DNA from: Sorghum bicolor | Lineage: Eukaryota; Streptophyta; Magnoliopsida; Poales; Poaceae | Reading direction: 5' to 3' | DNA: 64,000 nt | Assembly (NCBI RefSeq): GCF_000003195.3 | Contig: NC_012876.2 | Location: forward strand, 46,743,276 to 46,807,275 | Part shown: piece by piece, positions 1 to 11,950 of the stretch | Layout: each line of letters opens with the position of its first letter | Numbering within the stretch: the stretch's first letter is position 1 | Notes under the pieces: model-generated | What the model was told of the DNA's origin: nothing | The model's database searches: none | The model's input: only the letters and a program-made list of their open reading frames with translations | Made by a program: the position numbers and the translations under genes

Positions 1-246
1 TAACCCCGCCCTCCAGACTATATAAGGAGGGGCGAGGGACCCCCCTAGGGGATCATATTCTCTCAACACAAATCAATACAACCAGACGCGGGACGTAGGT
101 ATTACGCCAACTCGGCGGCCGAACCTGGATAAAAAGCTTGTCCGTGTCTTGCGTCACCATCGAGTTCGTAGTTTGCGCACCGTCTACCGATAAACTACTA
201 CCGTGGGTATACCCCAAGGTAGACTGCCGACCAGCTTTCGTCGACA
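1..246 (+). mobile_element. 3' part of an LTR (element H), cut by the window edge
   Basis: The segment ends in CA at 246 and is followed by sequence that matches T3 internal DNA from about 32438 onward, so an LTR end abuts T1 here. A TATA box (CTATATAAGG, 18-27) lies in GC-rich sequence, as expected for the U3/R part of a plus-strand grass gypsy LTR. The bases 247-251 (GTAGT) are the likely target duplication, because T3 has the same bases uninterrupted. It could be a solo LTR or the 3' LTR of a full element; the left side is outside the window. The lineage is not assigned. Confidence 0.7.
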
Positions 247-906
247 GTAGTCCGAGTGAGAACCTGTGCCCCTTTCGAGGGGGTCAGCTGTAGCCCGGAG
301 GCGTTCTCATGAAGCAGGGTCGACGTGGTCGGGGATACTGGTCTCATTCGATAGAGTCCAGCAGCTCGATGCCTCCCGTCGGGGGGATTCCTCTCGACTG
401 TCTTGACCCTACCTTGGACATCGCCAGCGAGTCTTCGAGGCGGGCCTCGATCTTCGACCGCTCGCTAAGGATCCCTGACTCTAGTGCTCGAGATCGGCTG
501 TCGAGCCCTTTTGGTGGGCCAGCCTGCGATCTCTCGAGGCTTTCGCGGGTATGCCCCTTGGCTTACAATGGAAGGAAGAGGCCGTGGTGTTTCGCCTTTT
601 TGCCCGTTGGGCGCGCCTTTTCAGGTGGGTGACGTTACGACACTGCGTCGGCGTGGACTTCGGAGCGTCCCATCTGTGAAGGGGGAGAGGACCGTTAGAC
701 GGCGCATTTATGGGGGGAGTTACCTCATTTATGGGATCTATTCGTTGGTGGACTGCAGCCTATAAATATGCCGTGGCGCCGCCGCCGTTCTTTCTTCCTC
801 CTTCCGTCTTCTTGCCTTCATCCTTTCGTTGCCTTAACCCTCTTGCTGTCTCACGCGCGCGCGCACCCCCTCGAGCGGTAGCGAATCCACCGTCCTTCCA
901 GCCAAG
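247..906 (+). promoter_or_regulatory. Upstream region of the T1 antisense gene, TATA box 761-768
   Basis: This 660-base stretch corresponds to 32438-33098 of T3 and has no convincing reading frame. A TATA box (TATAAATA, 761-768) lies about 140 bases before the ATG at 907; T3 keeps the same box at 32953-32960. A C/T-rich tract follows, as in plant 5' leaders. The position suggests a dedicated promoter for the antisense gene, separate from the LTR promoter. Promoter activity is inferred from the conserved box and spacing only. Confidence 0.55.
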
Positions 907-3144
907 ATGCCTGTGATTCTTGTCGCCGCCGACGACTGGCGCCCGTCGTCGATGACGGAGCACCGGTTACTGGAGCTTGAGAGAGAGGGACTCCTGCGCC
1001 GCCGCACCTCGCTGTCGTCGCATGAGTGGATTGCGCCGCCGCGGGCCACAGGGAGCCCCAGCCGCTCGAGGGCTATGTGGTGTCGTTCGCCAAATTCCAC
1101 CGCCACGGCCTAGGCGCTCCCCCGAGCCGCTTCATGCGGGCACTCTGCCTCCACTATGGTGTGGAGCTCCAGGATTTCTCCCCGAACGCCATCACCGTCG
1201 CGACGGTCTTCACCGCGGTGTGCGAGGGCTACCTCGGGTTGATGCCCCACTGGGAGCTGTGGTTCCACATCTATAGGGGCGAGCTTTTCAACGCCCCCAC
1301 CAGAACCACTGGCGTGAGGAAGCACGTGCGGGCCGGGTGCCTCAACCTGGTGCTAAAGACGAAGAAGACGGAGAGGCCGCGCGAGTACATCCCGGTGGGG
1401 TTGTCATCGAACCACGCCGGATGGGACTCCCAGTGGTTCTACCTGAGGAACGACGACGGTCTCTTCCCGGCTTACACCGGTCATCTGATTGCGGAGCGCT
1501 CGGACAACTGGACATACGGCGTCGCCCAAGAGCACCAGTCGCGGCTCGACCCCCTCCTTGACGCCCTGAAGAAGCTGCGCCTGGAGGGCCTGTCCGCCGC
1601 TCTCGTCCTCTCGTCGGTTCATCGTCGGAGGGTCCTGCCGCTGATGTCTCAGCCGCTGAGGATGGAAGAGATGGGGCCAGGCGTTTCGTCTCGGGATCTC
1701 GAGGCATGCCGGATGTCCAACGAGGCCCTGGCGGATGACGAAACCGCTGCCCGGGTTAGGGCGGCCATCGCCGGCGACTTCAAGTCGAAGCATATCAACG
1801 GCTTCTCTATGAGGCCCGACGAGGGCTCGATCGACCTGGTATGTTCTTCTTTTGCACATAGCTTTGATTCTGGATTTCCCTCGATTCTTTTTAAGCCTAC
1901 CTTTGTTCTGGCAGGGACGCATTGATGTCCGGTCTTCGAGGCCCCCTGTGAAGGAGGATGAGGTCCACCGCGACAGACGGCGCCAGTCCGCCGAGAAGCT
2001 GAAGTCCGCCAAGGACTCTGCAAAGAAAGGGGAGAAAAAGAAGAACCTCTACCGCCAAGCATTAGAGGCGCGTCGAGCTAAATCCAGGTAGAGGGGGGAG
2101 CCTGAGGAAGAATCCCCCAGCGACGATGATGATGATGACGAGGGCAGCGACGACTCCGAGGGGATGGCGTCACGCCTTGACCGGATCCTCGAGGGTCCGC
2201 CTCGAGGCGACGTCGACGCCCCCCGGACAGAAACTCCAAAGGAGGGTCCGGGCGGATCTCACCGTCCTCGGGCACACACCCCTCCTGTGCCCATGGTCGG
2301 TCAGACCACGCCGAACCCTCCCCCTGGGCCCAGGGGGGCGGCCATGCTAGGCCCCAGGCGACGGGGCCACTAACTCGAGGTCGCGCCGCGGCCTCCGAGA
2401 AAGGAGAGGCTGGCTGCAGGAGCGCCAGTCCCGGTGCCCGCCAAGCGGGAGTTACTGCGCCAAGGCCAGCGCCTGTCCTCAAGATTCCTGGAGCCTTGAC
2501 GCGGGGTGGCTTGAGGACCACCAGTCGGGGCAGCGGGAGGCGAGCTGTTCTCCCTATGGGGTAAGCTTCTTCGACGTTGTGACTTTTGTTTTCCTGTTCC
2601 TCTGCATTTTCTCATACGCCGATCTTTTTACGCTCATCCCTTTCTTTTCTTAGGCTAAAGCGGACACTCAAGCAGGCCCAGCCTTCAATGGCGAAAAGGC
2701 TCAAAGCGGGACCAGTCTCCAAAGAGCCAGGTTTGTAGCTTATTTCTGGTCTTGTGACGCTCTTGCGTTGGTCATTATAGTGACCGGCCTTTATTCTTTG
2801 TTTTGCAGGCTCCTCCGACTCTCAACCTCCGGCCGACGCCGAGAGCGTTCCGCCTCGTCCCGAGCCTTCCCCACTGCCATCAACGCGTGACGATGCACCC
2901 CAAACTCGGGTGCAAGAAGGAGCCCCCGAGCCTCCTCGATTGGGGGTCGAGGCGGACCCCATCACCATCAGCGACACGTCTGGTGGTAACGAGGTGTCTG
3001 GGGATGCCCGCCCTATGGAGGAAGAGGCGTCGACCTCCCACGTCGCGGGACGGATTACCTGGCCCGCTGGCCTTCGAGCCCTCGAGGAGCAGAAAAAGAA
3101 AGTGGAGGAGGAGCGGGAGCGCGAGGCAGCGCGGCAGCCTCAGG

Positions 3145-3175
<31 letters not shown>

Positions 3176-5145
3176 GGAACGACAGCAGCAAATGCCAAGG
3201 GGGCAGCAGCAGCAGCGTCAAGGGGGCAAGAAGAGGGACCGCTCGAGGCCCCGCCTCAAGGTCTGCCCCAACCAGTACCACCGGCGCTGCAAGAGCCTGG
3301 TGAGTAGGAAGAAAATTTGGCGGTGTACGGCCCTCCGACCCCAGCGTGGCTCCTTCCGAGGGCGCCTGCCGCGATCCGGGTAGAGCCGGGGCGAGCGGAC
3401 AGTGTGGTGGCACTCGCCTGCATGATGCGCACCCCCGCCGACCCCGAGTCCGAGATCAGGAGGACGATCTACGGAATGGACGGGATCGCCCCGGGGTTCC
3501 TCCGGGAGCGTCGGGCGTGGGAGGACCGCTTTCCTTCTGAGGAGGACGAGATCGGGATGTCGGGAAGCAAGGATGGTACCTGGAAGACGGTGGACGACGA
3601 TGGGCGGTTCCCATGTCTCGTCGACCTGTTCTTGCGCCATGGGGGCTCCCTCGAGACCGTCGAGGACCTTATCCGCGGCGTCAAGGCGCGGGGTGACCGT
3701 GAGATGGAGCACTGGTGCCCCGATCGGATCCGCATCCGGGCCTCCACCGATCCGTTCGAGCCCAACATCTTCCTGGACGATAGGAAGGACGCATAAAAAT
3801 GGGAACACGTCGAGGAGCTCCGCCTTTGGATGAAGCACGTGGTGGGGCTCCTGTCGGACATCATCAACAACGGGCTTGGGCCGGCCTACTTCGTAAGTGT
3901 TTTTCGGTCCTTTATTCTCATAGATCCTTTGGTTTCGTGTTCTAACTGTTCGACCCCCGGCTCGCAGGACATGAAAGAGACCTCCCGTATCAAGTCGAGC
4001 TTCATTCACGCCACAAGAGGGGGCTGGGAGCAACTCCCTGTCCTCAAGGACCAGCTCCTCGAGTCACAAGAAAAGCTCCTTAAGGCCTATAAAGACCTCA
4101 TAGCGCTCGAGGAGGAGAAGAAGGCGAGGGAGGCTGCCTTGGTCGAGGCTCGAGAGGCCTCAAGGAAGGCGGAGGAGGAGACAACAGTGCTGCGAGAGCG
4201 GGCTCTGACGGTCGAGGAGGCCGCATCCAAAGCCCGGGAGGAGGCCCTGTCCTACAAGAATGTCATTGCCAATCTGGACAAGGAGAAGGGCCTTCTCAAG
4301 ACCGACCTGGACTGCCTCCGAGAATCCTTCCAAAAGATGAAGGTGGCGTATGTGGACAGCGAGGTTGCCAGGGGTGCCGTCGAGGACGGAAAGAAGAAGG
4401 CCCTCGAAGATCTCGAGGCGGAGCAGGCTCGATCCCGCGGGCTCTCTGACGACGTCGAACGTCTGAAGGGAGAGCTGTTGGAGAAAAGCGGGGCCATTGC
4501 TCAGGCTAGCAAGGCGATCGAGGATCTCCGCGTTGCCAACACTGAGCTGGCACGCTCCAACAATACGGCCCTGGAGGAGAGTGTCTGCGGTACGTTTCCT
4601 TTGCCGGATTTCTTTTTCCGAGACGTGTTTGGTTTACCCTAAAGTTTCTTGTATTGGTGTTCATAGGGCTCAAGGACGAACTCTTGGCCGCCCAAGCCGA
4701 GGCCCGCAATGCTAAGGCTCAGCTTGAGGCAGAGGTTGCTTTGAACCGTCGAGTGCGGACGGCGATAAGCGACCTCTTGACATCTTGGGAGATCGAGCCC
4801 ATGGACGAGTCGAAGGAGGACGCTCGAGGCGACGCACTGGTCGACCAGCTGTGCTACTTAGGCGCGACGCTGCGAGATCGGGTGTGGGATGCCCTCCACA
4901 TCGGGGTGAAATGGGCGATGGCGGTTGTCTGCTCGGGCTTCTCCTACGACATGGAGGTGGTGTCCTATGGCTTCGTCACCGACATCTCTAAGACCGATGC
5001 GGAGAACGAAGAGAGGCTCCACGCCTTGATCGATGACGCGGAGGCTCCTGGGGAGAGGCTGGCCAAGCTACTTGAGCCTGAGGTGCTTCCTCCTGAGACT
5101 AGCTCGGGCGTAGGCGAGGGTGGTGAGGGTCGTGCTGAAGACTAA
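907..5145 (+). pseudogene. Antisense Transposase_28-like / coiled-coil gene, T1 copy
   Basis: Six exons follow from comparison with T2 and T3: 907-1838, 1915-2560, 2654-2730, 2809-3892, 3968-4589 and 4667-5145, all with GT-AG introns. Exon 1 encodes the domain named 'putative gypsy type transposon' (Transposase_28); its function is unknown and no catalytic motif is visible. Exon 2 is basic then acidic, exon 4 holds a poly-Gln tract and a conserved globular part, exon 5 is a long Glu/Lys/Ala coiled coil, and exon 6 ends with stop 5143-5145. The ATG has a good plant context (CAAGATGCC). Breaks: a 1-base loss near 1040, TAG at 2089-2091, a frame change near 3225, TAA at 3794-3796, and a small coiled-coil deletion near 4560. 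It converges on the pol of its own element. Confidence 0.85.
3141..3217 (+). repeat. CAG/CAA repeat encoding poly-Gln (T1)
   Basis: An imperfect CAG/CAA trinucleotide array in exon 4 of the antisense gene. T2 and T3 have the same tract with different length and interruptions, so it is unstable between copies. Antisense translation gives a long Leu run, which is an artefact and not a membrane segment. Confidence 0.85.
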
Positions 5146-5703
5146 GGCCTGCGAGCCTGCTTTGGGTGCCTGGGGCCCCTTGTATAGTACTCTTATTAAC
5201 TTGTTTTTTAAGTGATACAGTATCTTTAACTGTCTGTTAAGCGTTTATCTGTATTTCCGCTCGAGGTTCTTTTACTTCCTTTTTGCGCCTACGTTTGTAT
5301 TCCTTGTTCGTTCTTTTGTCAAGATCAGCCTTGATCACCCTAAGGGTGAGGAAGTGAGTAGAGTTTCCATAGCTCGAGGGCGTAGGAGTTCTCAGGCTCG
5401 TCGTCCCTCGGCCCTTAAGGGGCTCGAGGCGCCTCAACTACTCGAACGTGCAAGGTTTACTAAGTAAGGAAGAGAATTTCTTGGCCTTTTCGACATTTGG
5501 GGGGGGGGGTCACCCCCTGGTAGCCCCCGAGGGGGTGCTGACTATGATGGGTCGTAGTCGGCGCCCCCTTCAGACGTCGAGATTTTGACTTGTAAAGCCT
5601 TGGTACAAAAGGAAGTTGCTCGAGGGAAAGACTTCATTTATTCATGCATTCATTTACAAAGTCTTGGTACAGAATGTGCGCTGGAACATAAAGTTTCAAA
5701 ATT
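5146..5703. other. Spacer between convergent genes of T1
   Basis: This is the presumed shared 3' region of the antisense gene (ending 5145) and pol (ending at 5704 on the minus strand). It contains a G run near 5502-5510, a CCCCCGAGGGGG palindrome near 5524-5535 and the long hairpin at 5531-5568. No reading frame is convincing. T2 (25796-26351) and T3 (49721-50276) have the equivalent spacer. Confidence 0.7.
5531..5568. terminator. Inverted repeat between convergent genes (T1)
   Basis: The arms 5531-5547 and 5552-5568 pair over 17 positions, counting three G-T pairs, around a 4-base TGGG loop. The core GACTATGA/TCATAGTC arm is perfect in T2 and T3. It lies between the two converging genes. 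A role in transcript termination or 3' end formation is an inference; plant Pol II terminators are not normally simple hairpins. Confidence 0.4.
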
Positions 5704-8700
5704 CTAAGGGTAGAATCGACGTAGCTGTTCGATGTTCCATGCGTTGGTGAAGATCGCCCCCTTTTTGTCCGCTAACTTGTACGTTCCTGGCTTCAAGACT
5801 TCAACCACCACGGACGGGCCTTCCCAAGGCGGAGTCAGTTTGTGGCGCCCTTGATTGCTTTGTCGTCACCGCAGGACAAGGTCGCCCACGTTTAAGTCCC
5901 TCTTGCGTACGTGTTTGTCGTGGTAGCGTCGAAGTTTCTGCTGGTATCTGGCAGAGTTGAGGAGGGCCATGTCTCGAGCCTCCTCGAGCTGGTCGACCGC
6001 ATTCTCTTGAGTTTCCTTATTTGATTGCTCGTTGTACGCTTTGAGTCGAGGGGACCCGTATTCCAGATCTGTGGGGAGGACGGCCTCAGAGCCGTAGACC
6101 ATGAAGAATGTGGTGTACTTTGTGGCCCTGCTTGGTGTTGTCGTTAGGCTCCATAGGACCAAGGAAAGCTCCTCGACCCACTTCTTGCCGAATTTCTTCA
6201 AGCGATTGTAGATCCTTGGCTTGAGTCCTTGCAAAATCATGCCGTTAGCACGCTCGACCTGGCCGTTAGTTCGAGGGTGGGCTACTACAGACCAGTTCAC
6301 ACGGATGTGATGCTGATCGCAGAAGCCAAAGAACTTTTTGCCGGTGAACTGCGTGCCGTTGTCGGTGATGATGATGTTGGGAATCCCAAACCGGTGGATG
6401 ATGTCGGTGAAGAAAAGGACGGCCTGCTCGGAGCCGATGTTGGTGATGGGTCGGGCCTCGATCCACTTGGAGAATTTGTCGATGGCCACCAGCAAGTGGG
6501 TGTACCCTCCTTTCACCTTTTGTAGGGGCCCTACTAAGTCGAGCCCCCACACCGCAAATGGCCATGTAATGGGGATCATCTGAAGAGCGTGGGCGGGCAG
6601 ATGCGTCTGTTTGGCGTAGAACTGGCACCCATGACATGAGCGTACGAGCTCGATGGCATCTGCTACGGCCGTTGGCCAGTAGAAGCCTTGTAGGAAGGCG
6701 TTCCCTACGAGGGTCCATGGAGCAGTGTGGTGGCCGCAAGCCCCCGAGTGTAGGTCCTCGAGGAGTTTCCGTCCTTCTTCCACGGTGATGCAACGCTGCA
6801 AGACCCCCGTCGGGCTTCGTCGATATAGCTCATTGCCTTCGCCGTAAATCACATATGACTTGGCCCGTCGAGCGATACGGCGGGCTTCAGATCGATCTTC
6901 TGGCAGCTCGCAGCGGATTAGGCAGTCGAGGAATGGTGTGCGCCAGTCGAACAGTCGACCGGGCCGCTGTTCTACCTCCATGACCTCAGCTGCCATCAAT
7001 AGTGCGTTGACGGTGTCGGTTGGCTGGGCGGGAGCGGCATCGACGCCAGCCCCCGAGCCCAAGTCGACGGATGGCTCATGAAGATCTCTCGAGAACGCGT
7101 CAGGTGGTACCGTGCCTCGGGTCGACGCGATCTTGGCGAGTTCGTCGGCTGCCTCATTGTAGCGTCGGGCGACATGGGCGAGCTCGAGGCCATGGAACTT
7201 GTCCTCGAGTCGACGGACTTCTTTGCAGTACGCCTCCATTTTTGGGTCGTGGCAGCTTGAAGTCTTCATCACTTGGTCGATGACGAGTTGGGAGTCGCCT
7301 CGGATGTCGAGGCGTCGGACACCTAGCTCGATGGCGATCTTGAGACCGTTGACGAGGGCCTCGTACTCTACAACATTGTTGCATGCGGCGAAGTGAATCC
7401 TGATGATGTACCTCATATGGACGCCCAAGGGCGAGATGAACAGCAAGCCGGCCCCGGCCCCCGTCTTCATGAGTGACCCGTCGAAATACATCGTCCACAG
7501 CTCCGACTGGACCTGAGTTGGGGGAAGCTGGGAGTCTGTCCATTCCGCGACGAAGTCCGCCAGAGCTTGCGATTTGATGGCCTTGCGAGGCGCATAAGTG
7601 AGAGTCTCACTCATGAGCTCGACCGACAATTTAGCTATTCTTCCCGTGGCCTCCTTACTTTGGATTATCTCACCCAGGGGGAAAGATGAGACCACCGTGA
7701 TGGGGTGGCCGAGGAAGTAGTGCTGCAGCTTACGGCGGGCAAGGATTACAGCATAGATCAACTTCTGGATTTGGGGGTAACGTGCCTTGGTCTCCGAGAG
7801 CACCTCGCTGACGAAATAGACTGGCCTCTGGACTGGCAACGCATGCCCCTCCTCCTGCCTTTCGACCACCACCGCTGCACTGACAACCTGGGTCGTCGAG
7901 GCAACGTAAAGGAGTAGTGGTTCCGCAGGTTGAGGTGGGACTAGGACTGGTGCTGAAGTTAGTGTTTTTTTCAGATTTTCGAGGGCCTCCTCGGCCTCAG
8001 GGGTCCAAGAAAAACGCTCGACTTTCTTCAGAAGCCGATACAGCGGTAACGCCTTTTCTCCTAATCTCGAGTTGAAACGGCTCAACGCCGCTAGGCATCC
8101 CGTGACTCTCTGCACGCCCTTGATGTCTCGGATCGGCCCCATTCTTGTGATGGCCGAGACTTTCTTGGGGTTGGCCTCGATGCCACGCTGGGAAACAATG
8201 TAGCCCAAGAGCATGCCTCGAGGCACACCGAAAACGCACTTCTCGGGATTGAGCTTGATCTGGTTGGCGCGTAAGCAGCTAAAAGCGATCTTGAGGTCCT
8301 CGATCAGGTCTCCTTGCCGCTTTGATTTGATGACTATGTCGTCGACATAGGCCTCAACCGTCAACCCTATATGCTTGCCAAATACGTGGAGCATGCATCG
8401 TTGGTACGTGGCTCCCGCATTTCGAAGCCCAAACGGCATGTTTACATAGCAATACATCTCGAAAGGTGTGATGAAAGAGGTCGCGAGCTGGTCAAACTCT
8501 TTCATTTTTATTTGATGGTAACCAGAATATGCATCAAGAAAAGAAAGGGTTTCACATCCCGCAGTAGAATCAACAATTTGATCAATACGTGGTAATGGAA
8601 AGGGAACTTTTGGACATGCTTTATTTAAACTCGTGTAATCGACACACATCCTCATTTTCCATTTTTTTTCTTAACTAGTACAGGGTTTGCTAACCAGTTG

Positions 8701-8930
8701 GGATGATGAACCTCCTTGATGAATCCGGCCGTCAAAAGCTTGTGGACCTCCTCGCCAATGATCTTGCGCTTCTCCTCGTCGAATCAGCGCGACCGTTGCT
8801 TCACTGGCTTGGAACCGGCTCGAATCTCCAAGGAGTGCTCGGCGACTTCCCTCGGTATGCCCGGCATGTCTGAGGGACTCCATGCAAACATGTCGGCATT
8901 CACACGGAGAAAGTCGTCGAGCACAGCATC
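5704..8930 (-). pseudogene. pol: Pol (RT, RNase H, second RNase H, integrase), T1 copy
   Basis: Translation from the minus strand gives, in order: reverse transcriptase with the YVDD box, a degenerate gypsy RNase H (YVAST where DAS is expected), the Tat-specific second 'archaeal-type' RNase H (FDGS, GDSQ and AADELA motifs), the integrase zinc finger (HH...CHGC), the D-D-E core (GLDLVGP, TDNGTQF, NGQVERAN) and a C-terminal tail ending ...FYP at 5704-5706. Breaks: TGA at 8784-8786 (CGA in T3), a 1-base loss in a T run near 8660 that shifts the frame before the RT palm, and TGA at 5866-5868 (CGA in T3). The frame 8655-5866 is otherwise open for 929 codons. Confidence 0.92.
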
Positions 8931-10160
8931 CTATTTGGGGTCGAGGTCGGCGCTGATCGTCAGCACCTTGCCGTCGGAGTTGTTGGGGTCGAGCGGGATC
9001 TTCTTGCTTCCCTCTGCTGGCTCGAAGTTGCCCGCGTGGCGCTTGGGCTCAGGAGCCTCAGCGGCCAGGGCCTTGAGTTTTGCGACGAGCTCGGTGGAGT
9101 TCTCGACCACCTCCCCATACTTGATGCACTCGACGTCGCACTCATAAGCGTGCTCAAAGGAGGAGCTGATAGTGATGACGCCTTTGGGACCGGGCATCTT
9201 CAGCTTCAAGTAGGTGTAGTTGGGTATGGCCATGAACTTGGCGTAGCCCGGGCGCCCGATGATGGCATGGTATGTGCCCCGGAACCCGACCACCTCAAAG
9301 GTGACGGTCTCCTTCCTAAAGTTGGCCGCCGTGCCAAAGCAGACCGGTAGGTCGATTCGACCCACTGGCAGTTCCTTTTTCCCTGGCATGACGCCATGGA
9401 AACCGCCAGCACTTGGCTGGAGCCGTCCCCTATCGATGCCGAGGAGGTCGAGGGTCTCGAGGTAGATGATGTTGAGGCTGCTGCCTCCGTCCATTAGCAC
9501 CTTTGAAAGCCGGGTGTTGATGATGATGGGGTCGACGACGAGCGGGTAGACGCCTGGGGCGACTACCTTGTCGGGGTGGTCCTCTCGATCGAAGGTGATG
9601 GGAGTGCTCGACCAGCTGAGGTACTGGGGCACTGCCATTCTTGCCGTGAAGACCTCACGGTGCTCCCTTTTGCGCTGCCTCGTGGTCAACTGCGTCGACG
9701 GCCCACCATAGATCATGTAGCAGTCGTGGACGGTGGGGAAGCCGTCGTTGTCCTTGTCGCCCTCCTTGTCGCCGCCCTTCTCCTTCTTGGGGTCGTCGCG
9801 CGCGTCCTTTCTGAACCCCAGGCCGTCGAAATGCTTTTTCAGCATATGACAGTCCTTGAGCTTGTGGTTGGCTCCTCCTTTATGGTAAGGGCATGGTTCC
9901 TCTAGCATCTAATCGAAGATACCTCCATCTGGGGGGCCTCGAGGCTTCTTCCGCACCAAGGCGGCGACGAGGTCGTCGTCGAAATTCTCCTGCTTGAACT
10001 GCCGCACTTTCTGCTTCTTCTTGTTCTTCTTGAGCCCTCGACTGGGGGTCCTGTCTTCATCGGCAGGTTGCTTGCCTTTCCTTCCTTCACAACTGAAGAA
10101 GGCGCCGACTGCCTCCTCTCCTGCTGCGTAGTTTGCCACTACGTCCATGAGCTCATCGAC
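8931..10160 (-). pseudogene. gag-pro: Gag C-terminus and aspartic protease, T1 copy
   Basis: Only the end of the gag domain remains (from about ELMDVVANYAAGEEA), followed by a basic linker, a zinc-knuckle variant (C-x2-H-x5-H-x4-C in CPYHKGGANHKLKDC) and a protease with active-site MDGGSS. The frame ends at the TAG 8931-8933, which is shared by all four T copies. A TAG at about 9909-9911 (AAG in T2-T4) breaks it before the zinc knuckle. The 5' part of gag is deleted: the sequence joins an LTR interior at 10160/10161. Confidence 0.88.
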
Positions 10161-10993
10161 TGCGTATAGACGTAGTGTTGTGTTTCGGTTTTTTTTCTCT
10201 CTACTCCCTGGTCCTTCCTTTTATAGCTCCAAGGAGAGGCCCAGGGTACATGTATAGGTGTCAGTGTAGGGGTCGATAGAAGCATGGAGCGCTGACCTAC
10301 TCGAGGCCTCCGTACCGGCGTGGCCTCGAGCCGTCCCGTCTTAGTAGCCTGGTGATGATTACGCGTGCCCCTGCATTCTGCTCTGCGCGCCTTCTTGGGC
10401 TGATTCAACGATCGCACGCTTTTACGGTATGGCGGCAGATCCGGCGGAGTGGTTGCGGTGTTGTCAGTCGACGCCCAACTCGTCCCCAGGAAGGAACCAG
10501 GTCTGGTCGAGGGTCAGACGCCGTGCAAAGCCCTGATATCCGGAGCGCTGACCTTGGTTGTCTCAAGGGGGTCCTGATTAGACGTTCCGACCCTGTTTCC
10601 CGCGCCCTGACACGCCCTGGGTCGTTTGGTGGGGAAGGCTGCAAAAAGAACGACGGGACGGGTGCCTGTTCCCTATCACGCTTCCCGTGACCAGTGTGTT
10701 AGGTGGGGAAGCGTCAGGCGCATTAAATGCCCTGGCTCTCGTGCGCGTGTCAGGCGGCGGCGGCGTCCTTGCGCTCGACGCCTCCCGGTTCGCGCGAGCC
10801 CGTTTCCATATTCGACGGTAGCAAGCGCTCGACCCCTGATCGATTCGCTCGACGCCATTTCCGTCTTCGAGGCCACGGTCGTCGACGACCGCGCACATGT
10901 ATGACCAGGGCGTCGAGTTGAGGGCCTCGACCTGCGTACGGGTAATCTCGTTATGTGCGTCGGTGAGGGTACCCCTTACTGATACCCTCGACA
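10161..10993 (-). mobile_element. 5' LTR of T1, inner end deleted
   Basis: The outer end reads TGTCGAGGGTATCAG on the minus strand and matches the T2, T3 and T4 LTR starts. A TATA box lies at 10218-10226 (CTATAAAAG on the minus strand). About 230 bases of the inner end, relative to the 1067-base T2 LTR, are missing. The flank 10994-10998 (GGTTG) is the candidate target duplication; its partner is outside the window. Confidence 0.88.
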
Positions 10994-11950
10994 GGTTGAA
11001 AAGACGCATGTCAGTGTACCGTTGATGGATGTCTTGCATATTCCGTCCTACTCCAAGTTCATCAAGGACATCATCAACAACAAGCGACCATTGTCGTCCA
11101 CTGAAGTTGTCAAGCTGACAGAAGAATGTACCGTAGCTATACTCAATGAGCTGCCCGAGAAGAAGCAGGATCCTAGGTGCCCCACAATCTCTTGCTCAAT
11201 TGGGGCCCAGCAATTCAACTATGCCCTATGTGATTTGGGGGCGAGTGTGATCGTCATGCCGAAATCAGTCTTTGACAGGCTGAACTTCACCAACTTGTAG
11301 CCAACCACCATGACACTCCAGTTGGCAGACTCGTCAGTCCGGTACCCGGCAGGGATTGCTCAAGACATCCCTGTCAAGATCAGAGGATACTATGTTCCAG
11401 TGGATTTTGTGGTGCTCAACATGAAGCTCACTAAAGAAACACCATTAATCCTGGGAAGACCATTCTTGAGTACGGCGGGAGCACAGATTGATGTTGGGGC
11501 TGGAGAAATCTGCTTCAACATTAGTGGCCAAGAAGAGAAGTTCGAGTTCAGGCCACGCCATCAACAAGAGTGCAACATGATACACATCCTCTATGGGCCA
11601 AACCCCCAAGGCATCAGGCAGGTTGAGATCCAGCCTCAACTTATTAAAAATACAAAAATATCTAAGAAAAAGCTAGAGCCAAAAGAAAAGGCGGCTCCTA
11701 AGAAAAATAATAAGGAGCAGACAAAGAAAATAGATCCTAAAAGAATGAAAAGAGGGACGAAGTCCCCAAGCCTTCACAACCGAAGCAGGTGTGGAAACCA
11801 AAGCAGAAGGTTGAACAAACTCCCACACCTCCAAAGTTGATACTGCTAAAGTGGAGGCCCAAGCTGGTGCAACCATCTACTGCTCCCAAGACGAATGTGC
11901 CATCATCAAGCAAGAAGTAGTGGGAGAAGAGTCCCGCTCAACGGACTATA
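10994..11950 (+). pseudogene. Athila-clade gag-protease fragment (G)
   Basis: The frame reads VEKTHVSVPLMDVLHIPSYS at the left edge, then an aspartic protease with CDLGAS as active site, a flap region and the LILGRPFLSTAGAQIDVG block typical of Athila-type proteases. A Lys-rich linker follows. A TAG at 11298-11300 interrupts the protease and others follow near 11838. The left end is cut by the T1 insertion and the right end joins a P-family gag scrap near 11950. It is distinct from C, whose protease region is different. It is a host remnant for later insertions. Confidence 0.8.

Larger units (their letters stand above)
247..10993 (-). mobile_element. Tat-clade Ty3/gypsy element T1, truncated
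   Basis: Gag-pol runs on the minus strand (10160 down to 5704) and the antisense gene on the plus strand (907-5145). The 5' LTR remnant is 10161-10993 and its outer end reads TGTCGAGGG on the minus strand, as in T2. The 3' LTR lies left of the window or was lost where H inserted. The element sits in Athila fragment G: coding sequence resumes at 10994. An internal deletion removed the inner LTR end, primer-binding site and most of gag. Point stops and frameshifts affect every reading frame. Confidence 0.9.

Noticed and set aside
907..1838. Calling the Transposase_28-like domain an active DNA transposase
   Set aside because: The family name is historical. I see no DDE or RNase H-like catalytic motif, and no terminal inverted repeats of a DNA transposon.
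2880..3413. Minus-strand frame with a long Leu run that looks like a signal peptide or membrane segment
   Set aside because: It is the complement of the CAG array in exon 4 of the antisense gene. The same artefact appears near 28009-28404 and 35217-35453.
10405..11039. Several overlapping frames in the T1, T2 and T3 LTRs (for example near 31505-32182 and 56981-57751)
   Set aside because: They lie inside LTRs and their order and frame change between copies. They probably reflect low stop density in CG-rich sequence.
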